Both the position numbers and the translations under genes were made by a program. Below the pieces are notes generated by a model. It searched no databases. It saw only the letters and a list, made by a program, of their open reading frames with translations, and was not told where the DNA came from. Below are positions 49,560 through 58,674 of a stretch of DNA of 64,000 nt, piece by piece. This DNA is from Paraburkholderia mimosarum LMG 23256 = NBRC 106338. GTDB lineage: Bacteria; Pseudomonadota; Gammaproteobacteria; Burkholderiales; Burkholderiaceae. The stretch's first letter is position 1, and every line of letters begins with the position of its first letter. Location: the NCBI RefSeq assembly GCF_000739815.1, contig NZ_BBJJ01000032.1, forward strand, positions 1-64,000, read 5' to 3'.

Positions 49560-50930
49560 ATGACAGGTCAGAAAAACGGTCAGCCTTTGCGTGCCGCGAT
49601 AGCCGCCTTTGTCGGCACGACGATCGAGTGGTATGACTTCTACATCTATGGCCTTGCTGCCGCGCTCGTGTTCGGCAAGGTGTTTTTTCCCAGCTCGCTC
49701 GACCCGGGTGTCGCCACGCTGCTGTCGTTCCTCACACTATGGGCCGGCTTCGTTGCGCGGCCGATTGGTGGCCTGATCTTCGGGCACCTGGGCGACCGTA
49801 TCGGCCGCAAGACCACGCTTGTCATCACGCTCATGATGATGGGCGTGGCTACCACGGGTATCGGCCTGATGCCCGGCTACGCGCAGATCGGCGCGTGGGC
49901 GCCGGTCGGTCTCGTGATGCTGCGGGTGATCCAGGGCATCGCCGTGGGCGGGGAGTGGGGAGGCGCGGTGCTGATCGCGAGCGAAAGCGCACCGAAGCAC
50001 AAGAGCATTCTCTATTCGGCGTTCGCGCAGCAGGGCTCGCCGACCGGCAACCTGCTCGCGACGCTGATCTTTTTTGCGCTAAGCGCATTGCCCACACCGG
50101 AATTCGTCGTGTGGGGTTGGCGCATTCCTTTCCTGCTCTCGGCCACGCTCGTGATCGTTGGCATGATGGTTCGGCTGAAGCTCGAAGAGCCGGAGGACAT
50201 GAAGCGCGTTCTCAGGCAGAACAAGACGGTGAAACTGCCCGTCGCGGAAGTGCTGCGCAAGCACTGGGTAATCGTGATGCTGGCCGCAGGCGTGTTGCCT
50301 GTGATCCATGTCACCTACTTCAAGACCACCTTCGCGCTTTCCTGGGCCACCAGGGAGCTTGGCTATACTCAGGGGACGTTTCTCAGCATCATCGTGGTCG
50401 CGCTGATCGTCCAGTTCCTCACCCAACCGCTCGGCGCGCTGCTCGTGCAGCGAATGGACATGCGCAAGGCCGTCTGCCTGATGGTGCTGCCGGAATTCGT
50501 CCTGATGCCGGCCATGTTCTTCGCGATCGAGACCAAGGCTTACTGGATCGCCATGATCGGCATGTGTCTCGCTACCGTTCCGCATTCGATGTTCTACGGC
50601 GCGGTGGGCGGCATCCTCGCACGGGTCTTTCCTGCCAGGGTGCGCTACACAGGGTTGTCGCTCTCGTATCAACTCTGTTCGCTCGTGGTGGGCGGGGGCA
50701 CGCCGGTTCTGGCTCAATGGCTGCTCAATTCCACGAAAAGCATCACGGGCGTGGCCATCGCATCGGCGATATATGCGCTGGTCTCGCTCGTCTGCATGAT
50801 CGGGCTCTTGAACCGCACGGGCTTTCTGGCCGGCGAACTGTCGACAGCCGAGCAGGAGGACGTCAACGATCTTGAGCGTGACACGCGCTTTTCGCCGCTG
50901 GACGAGCGCAAGACGGTGCCGGTTGCCTGA
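49560..50930 (+). CDS. MFS metabolite:H+ symporter (MHS family)
   Basis: A 456-residue 12-helix transporter related to ShiA, ProP and citrate carriers (FVGTTIEWYDFYIYGLAAAL in helix 1, GHLGDRIGRKTTLVIT, GEWGGAVLIASE). ATG 49560 has GGAG at good spacing; an in-frame ATG at 49548 is possible. It lies 49 bases upstream of the LysR gene and the itaconate-type cluster. P. aeruginosa also has an MFS gene beside the LysR gene of its itaconate locus. Probably imports a C5 or C6 carboxylate; substrate not proven. Confidence 0.87.
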   Translation: MTGQKNGQPLRAAIAAFVGTTIEWYDFYIYGLAAALVFGKVFFPSSLDPGVATLLSFLTLWAGFVARPIGGLIFGHLGDRIGRKTTLVITLMMMGVATTGIGLMPGYAQIGAWAPVGLVMLRVIQGIAVGGEWGGAVLIASESAPKHKSILYSAFAQQGSPTGNLLATLIFFALSALPTPEFVVWGWRIPFLLSATLVIVGMMVRLKLEEPEDMKRVLRQNKTVKLPVAEVLRKHWVIVMLAAGVLPVIHVTYFKTTFALSWATRELGYTQGTFLSIIVVALIVQFLTQPLGALLVQRMDMRKAVCLMVLPEFVLMPAMFFAIETKAYWIAMIGMCLATVPHSMFYGAVGGILARVFPARVRYTGLSLSYQLCSLVVGGGTPVLAQWLLNSTKSITGVAIASAIYALVSLVCMIGLLNRTGFLAGELSTAEQEDVNDLERDTRFSPLDERKTVPVA

Positions 50931-50979
50931 GTGAGGCCGACCCGGGATTCTGAGCCGGTCCGAACTCGAAAAATTCCGC

Positions 50980-51903
50980 ATGCTCCCTGATTTGACATCT
51001 CTCGCACTGTTCTGCCGCTCGATCGAAACACGCAGTTTGTCGAAGGCGGCAGAGCAGTCGCACATCGCGCTGGCGGCAGCGAGCCGTCGGATCGCGCTGC
51101 TGGAGCACCGCTATGGCGTGCAATTGCTGCATCGGTCGCCGCAGGGCGTCGAGCCGACGGCGGCAGGGAAGGCACTGGCGTTCCACGCGCGGCAACTGCT
51201 CGATCAGGCCGAGCGTCTGCAGGCCGACATGTCCGATTACGCCAAGGGGGCCAAGGGGCATATCCGCATCCAGGCCAATACCTCCGCCATGACCCAGTTT
51301 CTGGCGAAGGATCTCTCCGTCTTTGCTACCCGGTATCCCGAGGTCAAGCTCGACCTGAAGGAGCGGCGCAGCGGCGACATCGCGCAGGCGGTGCGGGAAG
51401 GCAAGACCGACATCGGCGTGGTGGTTGACGGGCCTTCGCGCGACGGACTGGTCTGCTACGAATACCAACGCGACCGGCTGATCGCCATCGTCCCGCGAGG
51501 CCATGCCTTGCGCGGGCGCCGGGTAGCGTTTTCCGCGCTGGCCGAATACGACTTCGTTGGCCTCGATAGTTCCACTGCCATGTGGCGGCTGGTAGCGGAC
51601 GCTGCGGCCACGCAAGGGCTGTCTCTGCGCTTGCGCATGCAGGTCAACAGTTTCGAGGTCGTGTGCAAGCTCGTGCAGGCCGGCATGGGGGTGGCGGTGC
51701 TGCCGGAAATTGCGGCGTCCAACTTTGCCAGGGACATGGGGCTGCGTGTGATATCGCTAACGGATGCCTGGGCCGAGCGCCGCATGTTCGTTTGTGTGCG
51801 GGATGCTGCCGCGCTGTCGGCCATCGGGCGCCGGCTGGTCGAGCATCTGATCGGCCCACGCCCCCATGCTCAGGCGCCTCCCGTAACGCCAGGCGGGACG
51901 TGA
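50980..51903 (+). CDS. LysR-type regulator of the itaconate-type cluster
   Basis: A 307-residue LTTR with the N-terminal HTH (about 1-60: SLALFCRSIETRSLSKAAEQ, AAASRRIALLEHRYG, LLHRSPQGVEPTAAG) and a periplasmic-binding-like effector domain. It lies directly upstream of ich on the same strand, 162 bases away, rather than divergently. No ribosome-binding site stands out at ATG 50980. Expected to activate the cluster in response to a C5-dicarboxylate or its CoA ester. Confidence 0.9.
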   Translation: MLPDLTSLALFCRSIETRSLSKAAEQSHIALAAASRRIALLEHRYGVQLLHRSPQGVEPTAAGKALAFHARQLLDQAERLQADMSDYAKGAKGHIRIQANTSAMTQFLAKDLSVFATRYPEVKLDLKERRSGDIAQAVREGKTDIGVVVDGPSRDGLVCYEYQRDRLIAIVPRGHALRGRRVAFSALAEYDFVGLDSSTAMWRLVADAAATQGLSLRLRMQVNSFEVVCKLVQAGMGVAVLPEIAASNFARDMGLRVISLTDAWAERRMFVCVRDAAALSAIGRRLVEHLIGPRPHAQAPPVTPGGT

Positions 51904-52065
51904 CCGCCGGCACGCGTCGACCCGGGTTGGTCCGGTCTTCGCATTTGGCGAAGGCAGCGTTGACCACTGCGCAATTCCCTCGGCTGTGCCGTCTCGCTAC
52001 GCTGCGGTTCTGTGCCGGATGCGTTGTCCAGTGTCCGGCCGTCTCAACAGGACAGCGAGGCAGCG

Positions 52066-52920
52066 ATGACCCCCGAAGCAAAGGCGCTAGAGGCGTGGAT
52101 CGGCCGCACCGAGACCCGCAGCGACACGATCGTACCCGTGCCGGTCGCTGCCCTGTCAGCCACGCTGGACCGCAATGATCCCGACCCACGCGCCGGCGAC
52201 GCACTCGCGCCGCTGTGGCACTGGCTGTACTTTTTGCCACTGCACAGGCAATCGGAAACCGGCCCCGATGGACACGCAAGCCGCGGAGGCTTTCTGCCGC
52301 CGGTCGCATTGCCGCGTCGCATGTGGGCGGGTGGACGCCTCCGCTTCCATCATCCCCTGCGTGTGGGCGAGGCGATCGAGCGCACCTCGCGTATCGTCGA
52401 TATCAGCCACAAGAGCGGCGGCACCGGTACGCTCGTCTTCGTGCTGGTACGGCACCAGATCAGCAACGAGCACGGCGTGGCCGTGACCGAGGAACACGAC
52501 ATCGTCTATCGGGACTACCCCAAACCGGACGACCCTGTTTCAGCCCCCAGGGCGGCTGCGACCGATGCCGCGTGGGAGCGCGTCGTTCGTCCGGACGCTG
52601 TCCTGCTGTTCCGCTATTCGGCGCTCACCTTCAACGGCCATCGCATTCACTACGACCGCCGCTACGTCACCGAGGTCGAGGGCTATCCGGGCCTGGTCGT
52701 GCACGGACCGCTGATCGCCACCTTGCTGGTCGACCTGCTGCGGTCCCAGATGCCGAACGCGCAACTGGCCCGCTTTGCGTTCCGCGCCGTTCGGCCGCTC
52801 TTCGATATCGCGCCGTTCACCGTATGCGGCAGGCCCGAGGCAGACGGCAAGACTGTCAAGCTGTGGGCCAGGGACGCCAGCGGCTGGCTCGCCATGGATG
52901 CGACCGCCACGCTGGCCTGA
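52066..52920 (+). CDS. ich: Itaconyl-CoA/mesaconyl-C4-CoA hydratase (MaoC-type)
   Basis: A 284-residue double hot-dog hydratase with a FAS1-like dehydratase N-terminal half and a MaoC-like C-terminal half. Catalytic His195 and Asp197 lie in RIHYDRRYVTEVEGYPGL, with VVHGPL following. The N-terminal WHWLYFLP and GGFLPPVALPRRMWAGGR segments are typical of mesaconyl-C4-CoA and itaconyl-CoA hydratases. Expected reaction: itaconyl-CoA plus water to citramalyl-CoA. It opens the cluster, followed 49 bases later by the dehydrogenase. Confidence 0.85.
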   Translation: MTPEAKALEAWIGRTETRSDTIVPVPVAALSATLDRNDPDPRAGDALAPLWHWLYFLPLHRQSETGPDGHASRGGFLPPVALPRRMWAGGRLRFHHPLRVGEAIERTSRIVDISHKSGGTGTLVFVLVRHQISNEHGVAVTEEHDIVYRDYPKPDDPVSAPRAAATDAAWERVVRPDAVLLFRYSALTFNGHRIHYDRRYVTEVEGYPGLVVHGPLIATLLVDLLRSQMPNAQLARFAFRAVRPLFDIAPFTVCGRPEADGKTVKLWARDASGWLAMDATATLA

Positions 52921-52969
52921 CATCGCCCACCCGACTCGATTCTTCCAGATCAATCAAAGGACGCTCCCC

Positions 52970-54130
52970 GTGTTGATGGCAGCCGACAAATACCAGGACA
53001 TCCGTGACGCCATACGTGACCTGTGTGCGCAATTTCCCAGTGAGTACTTTCGCCAGATCGACGAGGCACGGGGTTATCCCGAGGCGTTTGTCGATGCGCT
53101 CACGCAGGCGGGCTGGCTCGCGGCGCTGATCCCCCAGGAATACGGCGGCTCCGGCCTTGGTCTGACCGAGGCCTCGGTCATCATGGAAGAGATCAACCGG
53201 GCCGGCGGCAACTCGGGCGCCTGTCACGGCCAGATGTACAACATGGGCACGCTGTTGCGCCACGGCTCGGAGCAGCAGAAGCGCGCCTGGTTGCCGAAAA
53301 TCGCCAGCGGCGAGCTGCGCCTGCAATCGATGGCGGTGACCGAACCGACCACGGGCACCGACACCACGCAGCTCAAGACCACCGCCGTGCGGCGCGCCGA
53401 CCGTTATGTGGTCAACGGCCAGAAGGTGTGGATTTCACGTGTGCAGCATTCCGACCTGATGATCCTGCTGGCCCGAACGACGCCGCTGTCCGAAGTCACG
53501 AAGAAGTCCGAAGGCATGTCGATCTTCCTCGTCGATCTGCATCAGGCAATCGGCCAGGGGATGACGGTGAGGCCGATTGCGAACATGGTCAACCACGAGA
53601 CCAACGAGCTCTTTTTCGACAACCTCGAGATTCCCGCCGAGAACCTGATCGGTGAAGAGGGTAAGGGCTTCCGGTATATCCTGGATGGTCTGAATGCCGA
53701 GCGAACCCTGATTGCCGCGGAATGCATCGGCGATGGCTATTGGTTCATCGACAAGGTCTCGAAGTACGTCAACGAACGCATGGTGTTCGGGCGCCCGATC
53801 GGGCAGAACCAGGGCGTACAGTTCCCCATTACGCGCGCGTGGATCAATCTCTCAGCCGCCAACCTGATGCGCTTCGAGGCGTGCGAACTGTTCGATGCGA
53901 GCAAGCCGTGCGGTGCGCAGGCCAACATGGCCAAGTTGCTGGCGGCCGATGCCTCGTGGGAGGCGGCCAACGCGTGCCTGCAGTTCCACGGCGGTTTCGG
54001 CTTCGCCAACGAATACGACGTCGAGCGCAAGTTCCGGGAGACCCGCCTGTACCAGGTCGCCCCGATCTCGACCAACCTCATCCTGTCGTACGTGGCAGAG
54101 CACGTTCTCGGTCTGCCGCGTTCGTTTTGA
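52970..54130 (+). CDS. Acyl-CoA dehydrogenase of the C5-dicarboxylate cluster
   Basis: About 386 residues. The start is taken as the GTG at 52970, with AAAGGA eight bases upstream; ATG 52976 is the alternative. FAD and substrate motifs are present (QSMAVTEPTTGTDTTQLKT, NGQKVWIS, QFHGGFGFANEYDVERK). The usual C-terminal catalytic Glu (YEGT) is missing; that position reads QVAPIS. A Glu at about residue 242-244 in GLNAERTL is where isovaleryl-CoA dehydrogenase keeps its base. This favours a branched substrate such as methylsuccinyl-CoA, feeding mesaconyl- or itaconyl-CoA to Ich. That substrate is an inference. Confidence 0.85.
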   Translation: MLMAADKYQDIRDAIRDLCAQFPSEYFRQIDEARGYPEAFVDALTQAGWLAALIPQEYGGSGLGLTEASVIMEEINRAGGNSGACHGQMYNMGTLLRHGSEQQKRAWLPKIASGELRLQSMAVTEPTTGTDTTQLKTTAVRRADRYVVNGQKVWISRVQHSDLMILLARTTPLSEVTKKSEGMSIFLVDLHQAIGQGMTVRPIANMVNHETNELFFDNLEIPAENLIGEEGKGFRYILDGLNAERTLIAAECIGDGYWFIDKVSKYVNERMVFGRPIGQNQGVQFPITRAWINLSAANLMRFEACELFDASKPCGAQANMAKLLAADASWEAANACLQFHGGFGFANEYDVERKFRETRLYQVAPISTNLILSYVAEHVLGLPRSF

Positions 54131-54149
54131 AGTCCTGAAGGAGCAAGCG

Positions 54150-55325
54150 ATGCGTCCTCTTGACGGCATCACGGTGGTCACGCTCGAGCATGCGATTGCC
54201 GCGCCGTTGTGCACACGCCATCTGGCCGATCTCGGCGCGCGCGTGATCAAGATCGAGCGGCCCGGCGTCGGCGATTTCGCGCGCGCCTATGACGAGCGCG
54301 TGCGCGGCCTCGCATCCCATTTCGTATGGACCAACCGTTCGAAGGAAAGCCTGACGCTCGACGTCAAGCACGCGCAAGCGCAGGGCGTGCTCATGCAGCT
54401 GCTTGCGCGGGCGGACGTGCTGGTGCAAAACCTTGCACCGGGGGCAGCCGACCGCCTTGGGTTGTCGTTCGATGCCTTGCGTGAACGATTTCCTCGCCTG
54501 ATCGTCTGCGACATATCGGGCTACGGTGCGGACGGCCCCTATCGCGACAAGAAGGCCTACGACCTGCTGATCCAGGCCGAGTCCGGCTTCCTGTCCGTCA
54601 CCGGCACGCAGCAGGAACCGGCCAAGGCGGGCTGCTCGATCGCCGACATCTCAGCCGGCATGTACGCGTACAGCAATATCCTGGCCGCGCTGATTGCGCG
54701 CGGAAGGACAGGCGTGGGCTGCCGCATTGATGTCTCGATGCTCGAGTGCATGGCCGAGTGGATGAGCTTTCCGCTGTATTACACGTTTGGCGGTGCTCAG
54801 CCGCCGCAGCGCGCCGGGGCGGCGCACGCCACGATTTACCCGTACGGCCCGTTCGCCGCGGGCGACGGCAAGACCGTCATCCTGGGGTTGCAGAACGAGC
54901 GCGAGTGGGAAGCGTTTTGCGCGAAGGTGCTGGAGCAGCCGGCGCTGGCGACGGACCCGCGCTTCTCGTCCAATTCCCGGCGAACGGCCGCGCGAGACGA
55001 ACTGCGCGCGATCATCGATACCGTCTTTGCCGGACTCACCGCAGAGCAGGTCATCGAGCGGCTCGACCATGCACAGATCGCCAATGCGCACCTGAACACG
55101 ATGCACGACGTCTGGCAGCACCCCCAACTCGAGGCGCGTCACCGCTGGGCCAATGTGAAGACTCCGGCTGGGGACATTCCCGTGTTGCGGCCGCCGGTTC
55201 CGGACGCGATCGCACCGCGCCTCGACCCGGTTCCTGCGCTTGGGGAGCACACCGAGGCCATCATGGCAGAGCTCGGGTACGGCCAGGAAGCGATCGACCG
55301 CCTGCGTGTGGAACGGGCCATCTGA
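54150..55325 (+). CDS. ict: Class III CoA-transferase, probable itaconate CoA-transferase
   Basis: A 391-residue CaiB/BaiF-family transferase. ATG 54150 is preceded by AAGGAG at 54138-54143. The catalytic Asp is D166 in IADISAGMYAYSN, aligned with D169 of Frc. YDLLIQAESGFLSVTG and RIDVSMLECMAEWM are conserved. Expected to move CoA from succinyl-CoA to itaconate or a related C5 diacid. It is clearly a paralogue, not a copy, of the frc at 42607-43857. Its stop lies 29 bases before the PrpD-like gene. Confidence 0.87.
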   Translation: MRPLDGITVVTLEHAIAAPLCTRHLADLGARVIKIERPGVGDFARAYDERVRGLASHFVWTNRSKESLTLDVKHAQAQGVLMQLLARADVLVQNLAPGAADRLGLSFDALRERFPRLIVCDISGYGADGPYRDKKAYDLLIQAESGFLSVTGTQQEPAKAGCSIADISAGMYAYSNILAALIARGRTGVGCRIDVSMLECMAEWMSFPLYYTFGGAQPPQRAGAAHATIYPYGPFAAGDGKTVILGLQNEREWEAFCAKVLEQPALATDPRFSSNSRRTAARDELRAIIDTVFAGLTAEQVIERLDHAQIANAHLNTMHDVWQHPQLEARHRWANVKTPAGDIPVLRPPVPDAIAPRLDPVPALGEHTEAIMAELGYGQEAIDRLRVERAI

Positions 55326-55354
55326 ATACGACGGGAAGCAAGGACAACCACCCC

Positions 55355-56719
55355 ATGAGCGACCACCCGAGCCAGGTTCTCGCGACGTTTGCCGCGTCGC
55401 TGGCTTTCGATGACATCCCCGCGCCGGTCGTGGTGCGCGCCGAAGAACTGTTGCTGGACTGGCTGGGCTCCTGCCTCGCGGGTCACGGTGCACGGCCGGT
55501 CGAGACGCTGGAGCGCTTCGCTCGTGCGATGGGACCCGACGGCGGATCCTCGGAAGTGCTGATCTCTCGCCGGTTGACCTCGCCGTTCTTTGCCGCGCTC
55601 GTGAATGCCGCCGCTTCGCACTTTGCCGAGCAGGATGACGTTCACAACGGCTCCGTGTTCCATCCCGCGACGGTGGTGTTTCCTGCCGCGCTGGCCGTGG
55701 CGCAGGCGCTGGGGTCCTCCGGCCGTGATCTGCTGACGGCGGCCGTTGCCGGCTATGAGGTGGGCATCCGTGTCGGCGAGTTTCTTGGCCGCCCGCATTA
55801 CAAGGTGTTTCATACGACGGGCACAGCAGGCACGCTCGCGGCCGCCGCGGCAGCCGGACGTCTGCTGGGGCTTTCGCCCGCGCAGATGCTCGATGCGTTT
55901 GGATCGGCCGGCACGCAGTCGGCGGGGTTGTGGGAATTCCTGCGTGATGCGGCTGATTCAAAACAATTGCACACGGCGCATGCTGCCGCATGCGGCCTGT
56001 CGGCCGCCTGGCTGGCACGCGATGGCTTCACCGGTGCGCGACGCATTCTCGAAGGAGAGCAGGGGATGGCTGCCGGCATGTCTCGGAGCGCGAATCCGGC
56101 GCGGCTGACGGACCGTCTCGGCCAACGCTGGGCGCTTGCCGAAACCTCGTTCAAATACCACGCCTCGTGCCGCCACACGCATCCCGCCGCCGATGCGCTG
56201 CTGCAGGTGGTAAAGACGCATCGGCTAGCGCCCGCGCAGATTGCGCGCGTCACGGCGCATGTTCATCAAGGTGCAATCGACGTGCTGGGGCCGGTGGTGG
56301 ACCCGCAGACCGTCCATCAGGCGAAGTTCTCGATGGGCACGGTGCTCGGGCTGATCGCGCGCTATGGTCGTGCCGGTGTCGAGGAGTTTGCGTCCAGCTT
56401 CGACGATGCAGAGGTCGCGGCGTTGCGCGACAAGGTCGCCATGGAGCTCGATGCCGAGGTCGATCAGGCTTACCCCGCGCGGTGGATCGGCAAGGTGACG
56501 GTGCTCACCACGGACGGACGCGAGTTGCACGGCCGCGTCGACGAGCCGAAGGGCGATCCCGGCAACACGTTGTCGCGCAGCGAACTGGAAGACAAGGCGC
56601 TGCGTCTCGCAGCGTTCAGCCGGGCCGCCGATGCGGCGCAAATGCAGACCGTGCTCGCATCGATCCGGAGTCTCGCCCGGGCCGAACGAATCGGTCGCCT
56701 GATGCCGTCCCATGCTTGA
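55355..56719 (+). CDS. MmgE/PrpD-family protein of the itaconate-type cluster
   Basis: A 454-residue member of the family that contains 2-methylcitrate dehydratase PrpD and cis-aconitate decarboxylase (CAD/IRG1). Conserved parts include LDWLGSCLAGHGARPVETLE, the active-site ASHFAEQDDVHNGSVFHPA stretch, GYEVGIRVGEFLG, HTTGTAGTLAAAAAAGRLLG and FKYHASCRHTHPAADAL. prpB and prpC are not nearby, so a methylcitrate-cycle role is unlikely. It might hydrate, dehydrate, isomerise or decarboxylate a C5/C6 acid. Its 3' end overlaps the lyase gene by eight bases. Confidence 0.85.
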   Translation: MSDHPSQVLATFAASLAFDDIPAPVVVRAEELLLDWLGSCLAGHGARPVETLERFARAMGPDGGSSEVLISRRLTSPFFAALVNAAASHFAEQDDVHNGSVFHPATVVFPAALAVAQALGSSGRDLLTAAVAGYEVGIRVGEFLGRPHYKVFHTTGTAGTLAAAAAAGRLLGLSPAQMLDAFGSAGTQSAGLWEFLRDAADSKQLHTAHAAACGLSAAWLARDGFTGARRILEGEQGMAAGMSRSANPARLTDRLGQRWALAETSFKYHASCRHTHPAADALLQVVKTHRLAPAQIARVTAHVHQGAIDVLGPVVDPQTVHQAKFSMGTVLGLIARYGRAGVEEFASSFDDAEVAALRDKVAMELDAEVDQAYPARWIGKVTVLTTDGRELHGRVDEPKGDPGNTLSRSELEDKALRLAAFSRAADAAQMQTVLASIRSLARAERIGRLMPSHA

Positions 56720-57533
56720 GCGCGCCGTGGCCCTGCAGACTGCGCGCTCCTACCTGTTCGTTCCCGGACATCGGCCCGATCGATTCGACAAGGCGGTTGG
56801 CGCCGGAGCGGACGCGGTCATCATCGATCTCGAAGACGCGGTGCCGCCCGAGTACAAGGCCGCCGCGCGCTACGCGCTCGCAGCCTGGCTGTCACCCGAG
56901 CGGCCGGTGCTGGTTCGCATCAACGGTGCCGGCAGCGAGGCGTTCGAAGAGGATCTGCGCCTGTGCAGCATGCCGGGCGTGGCCGGCATCGTGCTACCGA
57001 AAGCCGGGACGCAGGACGGACCCATCCTGAACCGATGCGTTTCTGCGGGCATGGCGATCTTCCCGCTCATCGAGACCGCGCAAGGCGTCTGGCATGCGCG
57101 CGCGCTGGCCGAGACACCCGGCGTGCAGCGGCTCATGTTCGGCTCGATTGACCTGCAGGTGGACCTCGACATGGATGCCGATGAAGACGATCTGCTGTAT
57201 TTCCGTTCGCATCTCGTGCTGGTGTCCCGCCTGGCAGGGCTGCCGTCGCCCGTCGATGGCGTGAGCACTGTCATCGACGATGTCGAGCAACTGCGCGCCG
57301 ATACGCTGCGGGCACGCCGCCTGGGTTTCGGGGCAAAGCTGTGCATCCATCCTCGGCAGGTCGGCTGCGTGCACGCGGCACTCAGCCCTTCCGGGCAGGA
57401 CCTTGCCTGGGCCACGCGCATCGTTGCGGCGGCTGACGCCGCGCGCCAGGGGGCAGTGGCCGTGGACGGGAAGATGGTGGACCTGCCCGTGATACGCAAG
57501 GCGCAGCGGATTTTATCAAGCAGTCGGTCATAA
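56712..57533 (+). CDS. ccl: CitE-like citramalyl-CoA lyase (HpcH/HpaI family)
   Basis: A 273-residue TIM-barrel lyase. Motifs: SYLFVPGHRPDRF (13-25), DLEDAVPPEYK (39-49), the CoA/oxyanion Arg70 in VRING, PKAGTQDGP, the metal ligand Glu121 in LIETAQG, Asp147 in GSIDLQVDLD, and GFGAKLCIHPRQVG. Expected to split citramalyl-CoA into pyruvate and acetyl-CoA with Mg2+. It is translationally coupled to the PrpD-like gene (8-base overlap) and completes the ict-ich-ccl route. Confidence 0.87.
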   Translation: MLERAVALQTARSYLFVPGHRPDRFDKAVGAGADAVIIDLEDAVPPEYKAAARYALAAWLSPERPVLVRINGAGSEAFEEDLRLCSMPGVAGIVLPKAGTQDGPILNRCVSAGMAIFPLIETAQGVWHARALAETPGVQRLMFGSIDLQVDLDMDADEDDLLYFRSHLVLVSRLAGLPSPVDGVSTVIDDVEQLRADTLRARRLGFGAKLCIHPRQVGCVHAALSPSGQDLAWATRIVAAADAARQGAVAVDGKMVDLPVIRKAQRILSSSRS

Positions 57534-57557
57534 CGATTGCGCAACGTGGAGGAGACA

Positions 57558-58565
57558 ATGAAGAAAACCCTGGCAACACTATTCGGCGCAATGGCGCTGC
57601 TGGTCAGCAGTGCGGTACCCGCCGGTGAGCCGATCGTCATCAAGTTCAGCCACGTGGTGGCGCATGACACGCCCAAGGGGCTGAGCGCCGAGTATTTCAG
57701 GAAGCTCGCGGAAGAACGCACCCAGGGCCGCGTCAAGGTCGAGGTCTATCCGAACAGCACCCTGTATAAGGACGGGGAGGAGATGCAGGCGCTGCAGCTC
57801 GGTTCCGTGCAGATGCTGGCACCGTCGCTGGCGAAGTTCGGCCCGCTTGGCGTGCGCGAATTCGAGGTGTTCGATCTGCCGTACCTGTTCTCCGATTACA
57901 CCGGGCTGCACAAGGTGACGCAGGGCCCGGTGGGCAAACAACTGCTCGACAAGCTGCAAAGCAAGGGCATCACGGGGCTGGCCTACTGGGACAACGGCTT
58001 CAAGGTCGTGACTGCGAACAAGCCGATGCATGTGCCAGCCGACTTCAAGGGCCTGAAGTTCCGCATCCAGTCGTCGAAGGTGCTGGACGCGCAGTTCCGG
58101 GCGCTGGGCGCGATTCCGCAGGTGATGGCGTTCTCCGAGGTCTATCAGGGCCTGCAGACCGGTGTGGTCGACGGCACCGAGAACACCACGTCTAACGTGC
58201 TCACGCAGCGTATGAACGAGGTGCAGAAGTACCTGACGGTGTCCAACCACGGCTATATAGGCTACGCCGTGATCGTCAACAAGAAGTTCTGGGATGGATT
58301 GCCGCCCGATATCCGCACCGCGCTCGAAGGGGCGATGCGCGATGCCACCACCTATGCGGATGACATCGCCAGAAAGGAAAACGACGACGCGCTGGAAAAA
58401 ATCAAATCCACGGGTAAGACGCAGATCATCGCGCTAACGCCGGCTGAGCGCGTCCAATGGAAGCAGGCGCTCATCAAGGTGCATCGCCAGCAGGAGAGCC
58501 GCGTCGGCAAAGACACCATCGAGGCCATCTACAAGGCCACGGGCTTCGATCCTGCCAGGCTGTAA
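57558..58565 (+). CDS. dctP: TRAP transporter substrate-binding protein (DctP type)
   Basis: A 335-residue periplasmic binding protein. ATG 57558 has GGAGGAG upstream. The signal peptide MKKTLATLFGAMALLVSSAVPAG-type sequence ends near residue 22 or 23. The mature part contains the carboxylate-binding Arg region LKFRIQSSKVLDAQFRALGA, FSEVYQGLQTGVVDGTENT and YLTVSNHGYIGYAVIVNK. It probably delivers itaconate or another dicarboxylate to DctQM. Confidence 0.93.
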   Translation: MKKTLATLFGAMALLVSSAVPAGEPIVIKFSHVVAHDTPKGLSAEYFRKLAEERTQGRVKVEVYPNSTLYKDGEEMQALQLGSVQMLAPSLAKFGPLGVREFEVFDLPYLFSDYTGLHKVTQGPVGKQLLDKLQSKGITGLAYWDNGFKVVTANKPMHVPADFKGLKFRIQSSKVLDAQFRALGAIPQVMAFSEVYQGLQTGVVDGTENTTSNVLTQRMNEVQKYLTVSNHGYIGYAVIVNKKFWDGLPPDIRTALEGAMRDATTYADDIARKENDDALEKIKSTGKTQIIALTPAERVQWKQALIKVHRQQESRVGKDTIEAIYKATGFDPARL

Positions 58566-58674
58566 CCAGTCGGTAGCCGCGGCAGCCATGCCATGGCGGC
58601 CGCCTTACGGGAACGCGCCTGCGATGCGCAGCGGCGCGTTGTGACTGCGCATCCACCTAGATCTGGCACGTCCC

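Noticed and set aside
55355..56719. Assignment of the PrpD-like gene to the methylcitrate cycle
   Set aside because: prpB, prpC and acnD are not nearby, and the surrounding genes fit C5-diacid metabolism instead.
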